The notes beneath the pieces are model-generated. The model saw nothing but the letters and a program-made list of their open reading frames with translations, was not told the origin of the DNA and did not search any database. DNA of 64,000 bases from Flavobacteria bacterium GWA2_35_26 (GTDB lineage: Bacteria; Bacteroidota; Bacteroidia; Flavobacteriales; Flavobacteriaceae). The position numbers and the translations under genes were made by a program. The stretch spans positions 124,001-188,000 of the forward strand of contig MGWH01000004.1 in NCBI GenBank assembly GCA_001800905.1, written 5' to 3'. The first letter of the stretch is position 1; each line of letters starts with the position of its first letter. This document shows, piece by piece, positions 42,226-49,412 of this stretch.

Positions 42226-42741
42226 ATGATTATAGATATACATACTGAGGATAACAAAGATTTTGTTTTTAATAAAGTGCAGCATTTTTTACAGCAAAAT
42301 GATTTTAAAATATCCAATCAAGATCAATCAAGACCATGGGGAGGTTTTTTTGTAATAGATGAAAGTCAAGCTAGTTATTTTGCATCTGCTTTTTTCCCTC
42401 ATTTGAAAATGTCAGATATTGAAGTTACGGCCAAATTAAGTCCCAAAATTTTGATTGTAGCTCCAAATGAGCGATTGTCATGGCAATTTCATTATCGAAG
42501 GTCAGAAATCTGGAAAGTAATAAACGGTCAAGTAGGTTTTGTGAGTAGTATGAATGATATCGAAACTCCCAGTAAAATTCTTGTTTCCGGCGATTGTGTT
42601 ATGCTCAAAAAAGAAGAACGACATAGACTAATTGGTCTTGACTCTTGGGCAATTATTGCAGAAATATGGCAACATACAGACATAGAAAATCCATCTGATG
42701 AAGAAGATATTGTTCGACTTCAAGATGATTTTGGAAGATAG
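42226..42741 (+). CDS. Cupin-type (type II) mannose-6-phosphate isomerase
   Basis: 171 residues. The type II PMI cupin core follows a short N-terminal helix: SRPWGGFFVID, then ERLSWQFHYRRSEIWKVING with metal ligands Gln87, His89 and Glu94, and KKEERHRLIGLDSWAIIAEI with His133. The tail SDEEDIVRLQDDFGR is the family ending. It would interconvert mannose-6-phosphate and fructose-6-phosphate in the cytoplasm. As last gene of the operon it would take the mannose half to glycolysis, but the kinase needed to make mannose-6-phosphate is not in the window. A bidirectional terminator follows. Confidence 0.8.
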   Translation: MIIDIHTEDNKDFVFNKVQHFLQQNDFKISNQDQSRPWGGFFVIDESQASYFASAFFPHLKMSDIEVTAKLSPKILIVAPNERLSWQFHYRRSEIWKVINGQVGFVSSMNDIETPSKILVSGDCVMLKKEERHRLIGLDSWAIIAEIWQHTDIENPSDEEDIVRLQDDFGR

Positions 42742-42779
42742 TTCATTTTATGGTTATGGTTTGTTGAAATGAATTGATT

Positions 42780-42807
42780 ATACCCGTTATTTATAGCGGG
42801 TATTTTT
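42780..42807. terminator. Bidirectional terminator after the glyceryl-glycoside operon
   Basis: 10-bp stem ATACCCGTTA / TAGCGGGTAT (one T-G pair), loop TTTA, T-run on the plus strand. It also abuts the 3' end of the convergent CvpA-type gene. Confidence 0.85.
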
Positions 42808-43309
42808 ATTTTGCAGTCGCTTTTTGGTATAATTTCTGAATAGAAGGAAACACAAAATCAGCTGTTTTTTGAATGGGATTAAAGAAAATGGAGCGATCTA
42901 ATGTTTCTTTTTTGGCCAAAAAATGATTGTAGTTGATTTTCTCAAAAACACTGAATAGAATACTCACAATCAAAACCGTTTTAAGTACTCTAAAAAAACC
43001 ACCCCCCGCTTTGTTTATCCAACCCAAATAAGCAAAACTGGCAAATTTAGTCAAGAACTTTCCGGCTAAAGACACGCCAATTATAACCAACAAAAAAGTA
43101 AGAATAAAAGCAATCACTTGAATGGAATAAGGATTCCATTGTACAACTCCTGCTAATGCGGTTTTGGCCATAGACGAAAATTGAAAAGCCAAATAAATTC
43201 CAACAATTAAAGAAAAAAAGGAAGCCAGTTCTACAAAAAGCCCATTTTGAATTCCTTTGAACGCAGCATAGATCAATAAAGCCCCAATAATTATGTCTAA
43301 AAATCCCAT
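42806..43309 (-). CDS. CvpA-family membrane protein
   Basis: 167 residues with four TM helices: DIIIGALLIYAAFKGIQNGL, LASFFSLIVGIYLAFQF, QVIAFILTFLLVIIGVSLAG, and FFRVLKTVLIVSILFSVF. The conserved GxxxG-type loop AYLGWINKAGGGFFRVLK is typical of CvpA (PF02674). In Escherichia coli CvpA is linked to colicin V export and envelope homeostasis; its molecular activity remains unclear. A minus-strand -7 box (TATATTTG, 43330-43337) and a CAA at 43362-43364 (24-nt spacing) lie upstream. Inner membrane. Confidence 0.9.
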   Translation of the reverse strand: MGFLDIIIGALLIYAAFKGIQNGLFVELASFFSLIVGIYLAFQFSSMAKTALAGVVQWNPYSIQVIAFILTFLLVIIGVSLAGKFLTKFASFAYLGWINKAGGGFFRVLKTVLIVSILFSVFEKINYNHFLAKKETLDRSIFFNPIQKTADFVFPSIQKLYQKATAK

Positions 43310-43375
43310 AGTTGAATAATTTATAAGCGCAAATATAAAAGAATTGAGAATAGCCTGTTGTCAATTTTCTCTTCT

Positions 43376-43383
43376 TATCTTTG
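43376..43383 (+). promoter_or_regulatory. -7 promoter box for the gene at 43445
   Basis: TATCTTTG matches the consensus; a TTG at 43358-43360 lies 15 nt upstream, slightly short of normal. Repetitive CGTAAATCGTAAATT-like wording follows at 43415-43430. Confidence 0.45.
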
Positions 43384-43444
43384 CGACTCCAATTTTGGTT
43401 TCGATTTGCAGTTCGTAAATCGTAAATTATAAATCGCACATCCA

Positions 43445-43801
43445 ATGTCAAGAGACGCACAATTGAAAGAACGCTGGGAACAGCTTGTAACTATATTATC
43501 CGATCGGTTTTCGCAAGGCGAAGATTTGGATTTGGATGCCATCATATACCTTATCGGAATTCAAGAATTAGGAAAATTGCATCGCGAGTTCAAGAAAGAC
43601 GAAAAACTAAACTTAATGCACATTGCCATTTGTCGTTTATTAGAACCTTATGGCTATTATGAATTTGAATTTTTTGACGACGAAGGTTGGCCGCATTATA
43701 AAGTAAAAGAAGAATTACCGCCTTTAAAAGCGGGAGAGCAATCGGTCTTAATGAAAGAAGCGATTGTGAATTATTTCCTTGAAAGAGAGTTAATTAAGTA
43801 A
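43445..43801 (+). CDS. Conserved Bacteroidota protein of unknown function
   Basis: 118 residues, acidic, no signal or TM segment, so cytoplasmic. It begins MSRDAQLKERWEQLVTILSD and continues with a mainly helical middle (LDAIIYLIGIQELGKLHREF, KLNLMHIAICRLLEPYGYYE) and an aromatic/acidic stretch (FEFFDDEGWPHYKVKEELPP). The tail is helical. The sequence looks well conserved in composition and codon use like its neighbours, so I regard it as a real gene, but I recognise no functional family. Confidence 0.7.
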   Translation: MSRDAQLKERWEQLVTILSDRFSQGEDLDLDAIIYLIGIQELGKLHREFKKDEKLNLMHIAICRLLEPYGYYEFEFFDDEGWPHYKVKEELPPLKAGEQSVLMKEAIVNYFLERELIK

Positions 43802-43846
43802 GGGTGGTTAGTAAGTAGTGAATAGTAATTAGTCCCAACTTAATCC

Positions 43847-43874
43847 GAATCACGAATCACGAATCACGAATCAC
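43847..43874. repeat. Tandem 7-nt repeat (GAATCAC x4)
   Basis: Four perfect head-to-tail copies of GAATCAC in the 132-bp gap before pheS, preceded by similar degenerate GTAAGTAGTGAATAGTAATT wording. No coding potential is seen. Copy number may vary through slippage. Confidence 0.75.
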
Positions 43875-43906
43875 CTAGCCAGGTTTTAGTTTTCACTAAA
43901 AAAATG

Positions 43907-43914
43907 TAATTTTG
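43907..43914 (+). promoter_or_regulatory. -7 promoter box for pheS
   Basis: TAATTTTG matches TAnnTTTG exactly, 20 nt before the ATG at 43934. No TTG is found at -33 spacing. Confidence 0.45.
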
Positions 43915-43933
43915 CACCTTTACCAATAGACGG

Positions 43934-44953
43934 ATGATAGACAAGATAAAAGAATATATTAGCGAAGCACAAGGATTTTCATCACAAGATCCAGCAGAAC
44001 TAGAAGCTTTCCGAATTAAATTTTTAGGAAGTAAAGGACTTTTAAAAGAGTTGTTTGCCGAATTTAAAAATGTTCCTAACGAACAGAAAAAAGAATTTGG
44101 GCAAGTAATTAATTTATTGAAAACGTCTGCCGAAGACAAAGTAAAATCTATCCAAGAAGCCCTAGAAAGCAAAGAAGAAAGCAAAGGATTCTATGGTGAT
44201 TTAACTCGTGCTGCAGAGCCAGTTTTGATTGGGTCTCGTCATCCAATTTCTATAGTTAAAAATCAAATCATTGATATTTTTTCAACCCTAGGCTTCAACG
44301 TGTCAGAAGGTCCAGAAATCGAGGATGATTGGCACAACTTTACTGCTTTGAACTTGCCAGAATACCATCCGGCTCGTGACATGCAGGACACTTTTTTTAT
44401 TCAAACAAATCCGGATATTTTATTGCGCACTCACACTTCATCAGTACAAGTGCGTTATATGGAAAATAACAAACCACCTATTAGAACCATTTCTCCTGGT
44501 CGTGTTTTTCGTAACGAAGCGGTATCATCGCGTTCGCACTGTATTTTCCACCAAGTAGAGGGTTTATATATTGACAAAGATGTTTCTTTTGCCGACTTAA
44601 AACAAACCTTATTGTATTTCACCAAAGAGATGTTTGGCAAATCAAAAATTCGTTTGAGACCGTCTTATTTTCCTTTTACTGAACCAAGTGCCGAAATCGA
44701 CATTTATTGGGGCTTAAAAACCGAAACGGATTACCGTATTACGAAAGGAACAGGTTGGTTAGAAATTGGGGGTTGCGGAATGGTAGATCCTAACGTTTTG
44801 AAAAACTGTGGCATTGATCCAGAAGAATATAATGGTTTTGCTTTCGGAATGGGAGTAGAGCGTATTGCGATGTTGTTGTATCAAATTGGAGACATCCGAA
44901 TGTTCTATGAAAACGATGTTCGTTTCTTAGAACAATTCAAATCACTAGTATAA
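43934..44953 (+). CDS. pheS: Phenylalanine--tRNA ligase alpha subunit
   Basis: 339 residues, standard length. The N-terminal coiled-coil arm (residues 1-85) precedes the class II catalytic core: HPISIVKNQIIDIFSTLGFN, GPEIEDDWHNFTALNLPEYH, PARDMQDTFF (motif 1 vicinity), RTISPGRVFRNEAVSSRSHC (motif 2 Arg), FHQVEGLYIDKDVSF, and FAFGMGVERIAML (motif 3, GxGxER). It pairs with PheT, which is not in the window, to charge tRNA-Phe. Transcribed alone, with an intrinsic terminator at 44964-44999. Confidence 0.97.
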   Translation: MIDKIKEYISEAQGFSSQDPAELEAFRIKFLGSKGLLKELFAEFKNVPNEQKKEFGQVINLLKTSAEDKVKSIQEALESKEESKGFYGDLTRAAEPVLIGSRHPISIVKNQIIDIFSTLGFNVSEGPEIEDDWHNFTALNLPEYHPARDMQDTFFIQTNPDILLRTHTSSVQVRYMENNKPPIRTISPGRVFRNEAVSSRSHCIFHQVEGLYIDKDVSFADLKQTLLYFTKEMFGKSKIRLRPSYFPFTEPSAEIDIYWGLKTETDYRITKGTGWLEIGGCGMVDPNVLKNCGIDPEEYNGFAFGMGVERIAMLLYQIGDIRMFYENDVRFLEQFKSLV

Positions 44954-44963
44954 TCATTTAATC

Positions 44964-44999
44964 ACCCTTTTTGAAGTAATATTTAGAAAGGGTTTTTTT
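44964..44999 (+). terminator. Intrinsic terminator after pheS
   Basis: A stem of about 12 bp (ACCCTTTTTGAA paired with TTTAGAAAGGGT, with two G-T pairs), loop GTAATA, then seven T. Confidence 0.8.
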
Positions 45000-45004
45000 A
45001 CAAT

Positions 45005-45412
45005 ATGAAGAAAGATATTATCATTCCCGAAGTAGAAAATGTTTTCATGGCAGTCGTTCAAGAATGGAGCGATGAGTTCATGGAAAAAGTCTGGTATGCT
45101 TATTTGGTAAACGATTCTGATTTCCAACTAGACGGAGTTATGGTCGTTTCTAAAGCATTTGGAACCATTGACGGAGAGATGAAAAAAACGTCACTTTTGC
45201 GTCATGCATTTGCTGAAATCCCTGAGGTTTCGGTGGCCAAAATCGAATTGATTGAAAAAAGTGTATTGGCGCTGAACAATGAATTTATGGTCACTTTTTT
45301 TATTGGGAACACCTTGTACGACAAGAAATTTATTTTCAAAGCCAATTCGATTCAAGAATCCAATCAAGAAGAAGTGCCCATTTTATTTGTAGATGGCGTA
45401 ATTGTTCGCTAA
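45005..45412 (+). CDS. Hypothetical cytoplasmic protein
   Basis: 135 residues with no signal peptide or TM segment. It has an N-terminal acidic start (KKDIIIPEVENVFMAVVQEW), a beta-rich centre (VWYAYLVNDSDFQLDGVMVV, SKAFGTIDGEMKKTSLLRHA) and a strand-rich C-terminus (NNEFMVTFFIGNTLYDKKFI). Similar short proteins are common in Flavobacteriia, but I know no function. It starts 6 nt after the pheS terminator and ends back to back with a convergent small membrane-protein gene (no gap). Confidence 0.65.
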   Translation: MKKDIIIPEVENVFMAVVQEWSDEFMEKVWYAYLVNDSDFQLDGVMVVSKAFGTIDGEMKKTSLLRHAFAEIPEVSVAKIELIEKSVLALNNEFMVTFFIGNTLYDKKFIFKANSIQESNQEEVPILFVDGVIVR

Positions 45413-45628
45413 TTATTTGCCTTCTCTTCGTTTTTTAGCGGTCCAACTAGAATACCCTAATACAAAGATTCCAAAAACAATATAGCCCACAGCTCTAAAA
45501 TAGTAACCGTTATCAGCTAATTGGGTAGCTAAAGGTGTTGTCCCTGATAGGTACCACGTAGAGAAACCTATCATGAATAGACCCCAAAAAACGCCTGTTT
45601 TAACCTGATATTTCCATCTTTCACTCAT
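45413..45628 (-). CDS. Small membrane protein with two TM helices
   Basis: 71 residues. Two hydrophobic helices (TGVFWGLFMIGFSTWYLSG and FRAVGYIVFGIFVLGYSSWT) are joined by a short polar loop, with a basic C-terminus (AKKRREGK). The positive-inside rule places both ends in the cytoplasm. It is 11 nt downstream of gpsA in the same direction and so is likely co-transcribed with it. No family recognised. Confidence 0.7.
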   Translation of the reverse strand: MSERWKYQVKTGVFWGLFMIGFSTWYLSGTTPLATQLADNGYYFRAVGYIVFGIFVLGYSSWTAKKRREGK

Positions 45629-45639
45629 AATAATTGTAT

Positions 45640-46635
45640 TTAATCCAATTGATCTGTCAAATTTCTGAATACTTTTTTAGCATTTTTACCTTCATATAAA
45701 ACGCTATACACGGCATCAATTATTGGAGTACTGGCTCCATATCCTTGATTCAATTGGTAGGCACTTTTAGTGGCATAATAGCCTTCAGCTACCATACTCA
45801 TTTCCATCATGGCACTTTTTACGGTGTAGCCTTTTCCAATCATATTACCGAACATTCTGTTTCTAGAAAAAACAGAATACCCCGTAACCAATAAATCGCC
45901 CAAGTAAGCCGAATCATTGATGTTACGCTTCATTTTATGTACTTTTTTGATGAATTTTTTCATCTCGCGAATGGCATTACTCATCAAAACCGATTGAAAG
46001 TTGTCGCCATAACCTAAACCATGGGCCATTCCCGCAGCAACGGCGTAAATGTTTTTCAACATGGCCGCATATTCGGTTCCAATGATGTCATCGGTAATTT
46101 TAGTTTTGATGTAATTACTGGATAAATTGGCAGCCACATAGGCGGCTTTTTCAGCATCTCCACACGCAATGGTTAAATACGAAAGGCGCTCTAAAGCCAC
46201 TTCTTCTGCATGACATGGACCAGTTATAACTCCAATATTTTCAAATGGAATTCCGTAATTGTTGTGAAAATGTTCTCCAACAATTAAACTCGTTTCAGGA
46301 ACAATTCCTTTAATAGCAGAGAAAATAATTTTGTTTTCTAGCGAAGTAGTCAAATTGGCCAATTCGGTTTCCAAAAAAGCGGAAGGAATAGCAAATATGA
46401 GATAATCGGCATAAGCAACCGCTTCGTTAATATCGTGAGTTAATCGTAATTTATTGGTGTCAAATTCCACCGAACTTAAGTAATTCGGATTGTGTTTTTC
46501 TATTTTGATATGTTCAATTGCAGCTTCGTTTCGCATGTACCAAGCAATCTCTGGGACATTAGCGCACAGCATTTTAGCAATGGCGGTAGCCCAACTACCT
46601 CCACCAATAACTGCAAATTTTAAATTTTCGGCCAT
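45640..46635 (-). CDS. gpsA: Glycerol-3-phosphate dehydrogenase [NAD(P)+]
   Basis: 331 residues. The N-terminal Rossmann motif is VIGGGSWATAIAKML. Catalytic-region signatures are GVITGPCHAEEVA, EYAAMLKNIYAVAAGMAHGL (catalytic Lys in LKN), YGDNFQSVLMSNAIREMKKF and SAYLGDLLVTGYSVFSRNRM (the GD-x-x-T/V segment). It reduces dihydroxyacetone phosphate to sn-glycerol-3-phosphate for phospholipid synthesis. A full Bacteroidota promoter lies upstream (46655-46686). Confidence 0.96.
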   Translation of the reverse strand: MAENLKFAVIGGGSWATAIAKMLCANVPEIAWYMRNEAAIEHIKIEKHNPNYLSSVEFDTNKLRLTHDINEAVAYADYLIFAIPSAFLETELANLTTSLENKIIFSAIKGIVPETSLIVGEHFHNNYGIPFENIGVITGPCHAEEVALERLSYLTIACGDAEKAAYVAANLSSNYIKTKITDDIIGTEYAAMLKNIYAVAAGMAHGLGYGDNFQSVLMSNAIREMKKFIKKVHKMKRNINDSAYLGDLLVTGYSVFSRNRMFGNMIGKGYTVKSAMMEMSMVAEGYYATKSAYQLNQGYGASTPIIDAVYSVLYEGKNAKKVFRNLTDQLD

Positions 46636-46654
46636 TTTGTATTTTGGATTTAAT

Positions 46655-46686
46655 CAAAAGTAGGTAAAAAAAATAAAAAACACCAA
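46655..46686 (-). promoter_or_regulatory. Bacteroidota promoter for gpsA
   Basis: On the minus strand: TTG (46684-46686), a 21-nt spacer, then TACTTTTG (46655-46662). The -7 box is 20 nt upstream of the start at 46635. Confidence 0.65.
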
Positions 46687-46865
46687 TTTATTCCTTTTGG
46701 CATACTCAGGATTTGCTGGCTTTAGCGATAAAAAAATTAAATTTTGGTTACTTTTTCCACCCCAGTACACAATAAAAAAACACTAGTTAACGTTGTAAAC
46801 TATTATTAATGAAGTTTTTATAGTTACAATGCATTTTGAGTTAGTTAGTTTTGTTTTTGTATTTT

Positions 46866-46905
46866 AAAAAGGCGTCCCACCAAAGTTAGTAGAACGCCTT
46901 TTTTT
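46866..46905. terminator. Bidirectional-type terminator after the iron alcohol dehydrogenase gene
   Basis: Perfect 10-bp arms AAAAAGGCGT and ACGCCTTTTT with an 18-nt loop. It lies just past the stop of the minus-strand gene ending at 46914. The rest of the 278-bp gap to gpsA shows nothing besides the gpsA promoter. Confidence 0.75.
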
Positions 46906-46913
46906 ATTGTAAA

Positions 46914-48077
46914 CTAATAACTTAATTCTACAATCTCGCGAAGTTTGTCTAACGAAATGTTTTGTCTTTCTCCTAATGCTTTCCACCCTCTTTCTTCAAA
47001 TCGGTTGACAATAAAATCAGCGGTGTTTTCAATGTTTGAGGCATTTTCAGAAATCTTGGTTTTCATTCCCATAGTATGATAAAATGCAATCGTTGCTCCA
47101 ATAGCTTCACGAGCAATTTCTTCGTCCGTCCCAGTCAATTGAAACACTCGTTTACCGTATTGTGCTAGTTTTTCTTTTTTGGTTTCAAATAAGACACGGT
47201 ATACGTTTGGGCCAATTATAGCTAATGTTCTAGCATGATCAATATTGTACAACGCTGTTAATTCATGTCCAATCATATGAGTTGCCCAGTCCGACGGAAC
47301 TCCTTTTTGAATCAATCCGTTCAATGCCATGGTACAACTCCACATAAAGTTAGATGCTAAAGCATAATCAGTTGGGTTTTCAACCACTTTAGGACCTATT
47401 TCTACCAAGGTCTGCAGGATGCTTTCGGCAATTCGGTCTTGTAAATACCCTTCGTGTGGGTAGGTTAAATATTGTTCCATAACATGCACATAAGCATCAA
47501 TAACGCCATTTTGCAATTGTCTTTTTGGTAACGAAGCGATAACAGTTGGGTCGCAAATTGAAAATTTTGGAAACATAGCCGAACCTCCAAAATCACGTTT
47601 TTCTTGTGTTGCCTTAATTGAAACCACCGAACCCGAATTCATTTCGCTTCCTGTGGCAGGTAACGTTAGAACGGTTCCAAAAGGCACCACATCAGCGCCT
47701 TCCTTAAAGATGATTCTTTTGTGCAGAATGTCGATTGGATCTCCTTCAAATTTGGCAGCAGCCGAAATGAATTTTACGCCGTCGATAACACTTCCGCCAC
47801 CAACAGCTAAAATGAAATCTATTTTTTGTTCGCGAATGATTTCCACCGCTTTCATTAAGGTTTCAAAATATGGGTTGGCTTCGATTCCGCCAAATTCTAC
47901 TACATTAAAACCTTCAAGCGCTTTTTTTACTTGGTCATAAATTCCGTTTTTGAAAATACTCCCGCCGCCATACGCGACAAGTATTTTTGATTCTTTTGGA
48001 ATTAAAGTACTTAATTTTTCTATTTCTCCTTTTCCAAAAACTAATTTGACAGGATTGTATAATTCGAAATTCAACAT
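46914..48077 (-). CDS. Iron-containing alcohol dehydrogenase
   Basis: 387 residues. It shows the group III ADH layout: N-terminal NAD(P)-binding part (ILVAYGGGSIFKNGIYDQVK, LAVGGGSVIDGVKFIS with the GGGSxxD motif) and a C-terminal metal-binding domain with NGVIDAYVHVMEQYL (Asp, His) and WATHMIGHELTALYNIDHAR (two His). The closest named relatives are the NADPH-dependent butanol dehydrogenase/YqhD type, acting on short-chain aldehydes. The physiological substrate is not clear. Metal ligands appear intact. Confidence 0.93.
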   Translation of the reverse strand: MLNFELYNPVKLVFGKGEIEKLSTLIPKESKILVAYGGGSIFKNGIYDQVKKALEGFNVVEFGGIEANPYFETLMKAVEIIREQKIDFILAVGGGSVIDGVKFISAAAKFEGDPIDILHKRIIFKEGADVVPFGTVLTLPATGSEMNSGSVVSIKATQEKRDFGGSAMFPKFSICDPTVIASLPKRQLQNGVIDAYVHVMEQYLTYPHEGYLQDRIAESILQTLVEIGPKVVENPTDYALASNFMWSCTMALNGLIQKGVPSDWATHMIGHELTALYNIDHARTLAIIGPNVYRVLFETKKEKLAQYGKRVFQLTGTDEEIAREAIGATIAFYHTMGMKTKISENASNIENTADFIVNRFEERGWKALGERQNISLDKLREIVELSY

Positions 48078-48150
48078 AGGAATAAGTTTTAATTAAAGAT
48101 ACGCTATTAAGCAACAGCAATTGAGTAAACAACTGTTAATAGTAATCGGT

Positions 48151-48741
48151 TTATTTTTTGTAAAAATTATTGTGGTCAATGTATTCCCAAACCTTTGAAG
48201 GCAGTAATGGTAGTACATTTTTGCCTTTTTTGATATTTTCTCTAATTGAAGTAGAAGAGATCTCTACGACAGGAGCGTCAATCAGATGGATTTTCGGATG
48301 ATTTTTGAAAATACTATTTTCACCAGCATCAGTAGTAGTAGCTATTCTTGGATAGACATAAATATCGTGATGCGCCAAAATAGCCTCATAATTTTTCCAT
48401 TTGTGGAAGGATCTCAAATTGTCTTCGCCCATAATTAAAGAGAATGTATGTTCTGGAAATTTTTCTTCCAAATGAACCAAAGTATTCACAGTATAATTAG
48501 GTTGCGAAAGTTTGAACTCTATATCCGAAGGTTTTATTTTCGGAAAATCTTCGGTTGCCAAAAACACCATTTCTAATCGGTGATGATCTGCCAGCAGAGT
48601 ACTTTTCTTTTTTAACGGATTGTGAGGGGTAACCACCATCCAAACTTGGTCTAAATCGGCGTGCTCCGCCATATGGTTGGCAATAATCAAATGCCCCACA
48701 TGAATAGGATTGAACGTTCCAAAATAGAGACCTATTTTCAT
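48151..48741 (-). CDS. nadD: Nicotinate-nucleotide adenylyltransferase
   Basis: 196 residues. The nucleotidyltransferase motif GLYFGTFNPIHVGHLIIANH (residues 4-22) and the C-terminal EISSTSIRENI (ISSTxIR) define NadD. The segment FSLIMGEDNLRSFHKW is the family's GxDxxxxxxxW region. It makes nicotinate adenine dinucleotide in NAD synthesis. It lies 14 nt downstream of gmk and is probably in one transcript with gmk and the yicC-like gene. Confidence 0.96.
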   Translation of the reverse strand: MKIGLYFGTFNPIHVGHLIIANHMAEHADLDQVWMVVTPHNPLKKKSTLLADHHRLEMVFLATEDFPKIKPSDIEFKLSQPNYTVNTLVHLEEKFPEHTFSLIMGEDNLRSFHKWKNYEAILAHHDIYVYPRIATTTDAGENSIFKNHPKIHLIDAPVVEISSTSIRENIKKGKNVLPLLPSKVWEYIDHNNFYKK

Positions 48742-48755
48742 AGATTTACTAATTA

Positions 48756-49325
48756 CTATTTAGAAATAAATGCTTTCACTAATTGGTTCGCTTCGTCTAA
48801 GGCGACCTCTAAATCGTAGTTTTTGATCACCACATCAAATTGCGGAGCAGTAGCTAATTCTACGTGGGCTTTTGCAATGCGCATATTGATTTTTTCTTCG
48901 GTTTCAGTAGAGCGTTCTTTCAATCTGCGTTTCAATTCATCTACACTTGGAGGTTTCACAAAAACAGCTAAAGTTTCTTCAGGGAATTTGGATTTGATTC
49001 GCAATCCGCCTGCAACATCAATATCAAAAATGACATTTTTGCCTTTGGCCCAAATGCGTTCTACTTCACTTTTTAAGGTTCCGTAAAAGTTATCGCGGTA
49101 CACTTCTTCCCATTCCACAAAATCTTCGTTCTTGATGTGCTGTTTGAATTGGTCTAACGACATAAAATAATAGTCTTTTCCATTTACTTCTTCGCCGCGC
49201 GCTTCGCGAGTAGCTGCAGAAATGGAGAATTCCAAATTCAAATCGGCTTGTGCCAATAAATGCCTAACTATGGTCGTTTTTCCCGAACCTGATGGCGCTG
49301 AGAATACAATTAATTTCCCTTTCAT
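48756..49325 (-). CDS. gmk: Guanylate kinase
   Basis: 189 residues. The P-loop SAPSGSGKTTIV lies at residues 9-20, the GMP-binding region SAATREARGEEVNGKDYYFM follows, then VIFDIDVAGGLRIK and the lid RRLKERSTETEEKINMR. It phosphorylates GMP to GDP. The gene is separated from the upstream yicC-like gene by 87 nt that contain a large nested palindrome. Confidence 0.97.
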   Translation of the reverse strand: MKGKLIVFSAPSGSGKTTIVRHLLAQADLNLEFSISAATREARGEEVNGKDYYFMSLDQFKQHIKNEDFVEWEEVYRDNFYGTLKSEVERIWAKGKNVIFDIDVAGGLRIKSKFPEETLAVFVKPPSVDELKRRLKERSTETEEKINMRIAKAHVELATAPQFDVVIKNYDLEVALDEANQLVKAFISK

Positions 49326-49347
49326 AACTTATGTGTTATCGATGTCT

Positions 49348-49407
49348 GTCATCCTGAACTTGTTTCAGGATCTTAATATTCAGATTCTGAAACAAGTTCA
49401 GAATGAC
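49348..49407. repeat. Nested palindromic repeat between yicC and gmk
   Basis: Two 25-bp arms at 49348-49372 and 49383-49407 are inverted copies with two differences, separated by 10 nt. Each arm is itself a hairpin (CCTGAA...TTCAGG, TCTGAA...TTCAGA) with core GAACTTGTTTC. This is the form of a dispersed REP-like intergenic element seen in many bacteria. It would form a strong stem in the mRNA between the genes. Confidence 0.8.
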
Positions 49408-49412
49408 AAAAA

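Noticed and set aside
43847-43874. CRISPR-like array
   Set aside because: Repeat units are 7 nt without spacers, far too short for CRISPR repeats.
46636-46913. Possible small RNA or tRNA in the largest gene-free gap
   Set aside because: I could find only the gpsA promoter and one terminator; no cloverleaf or conserved RNA pattern is seen.
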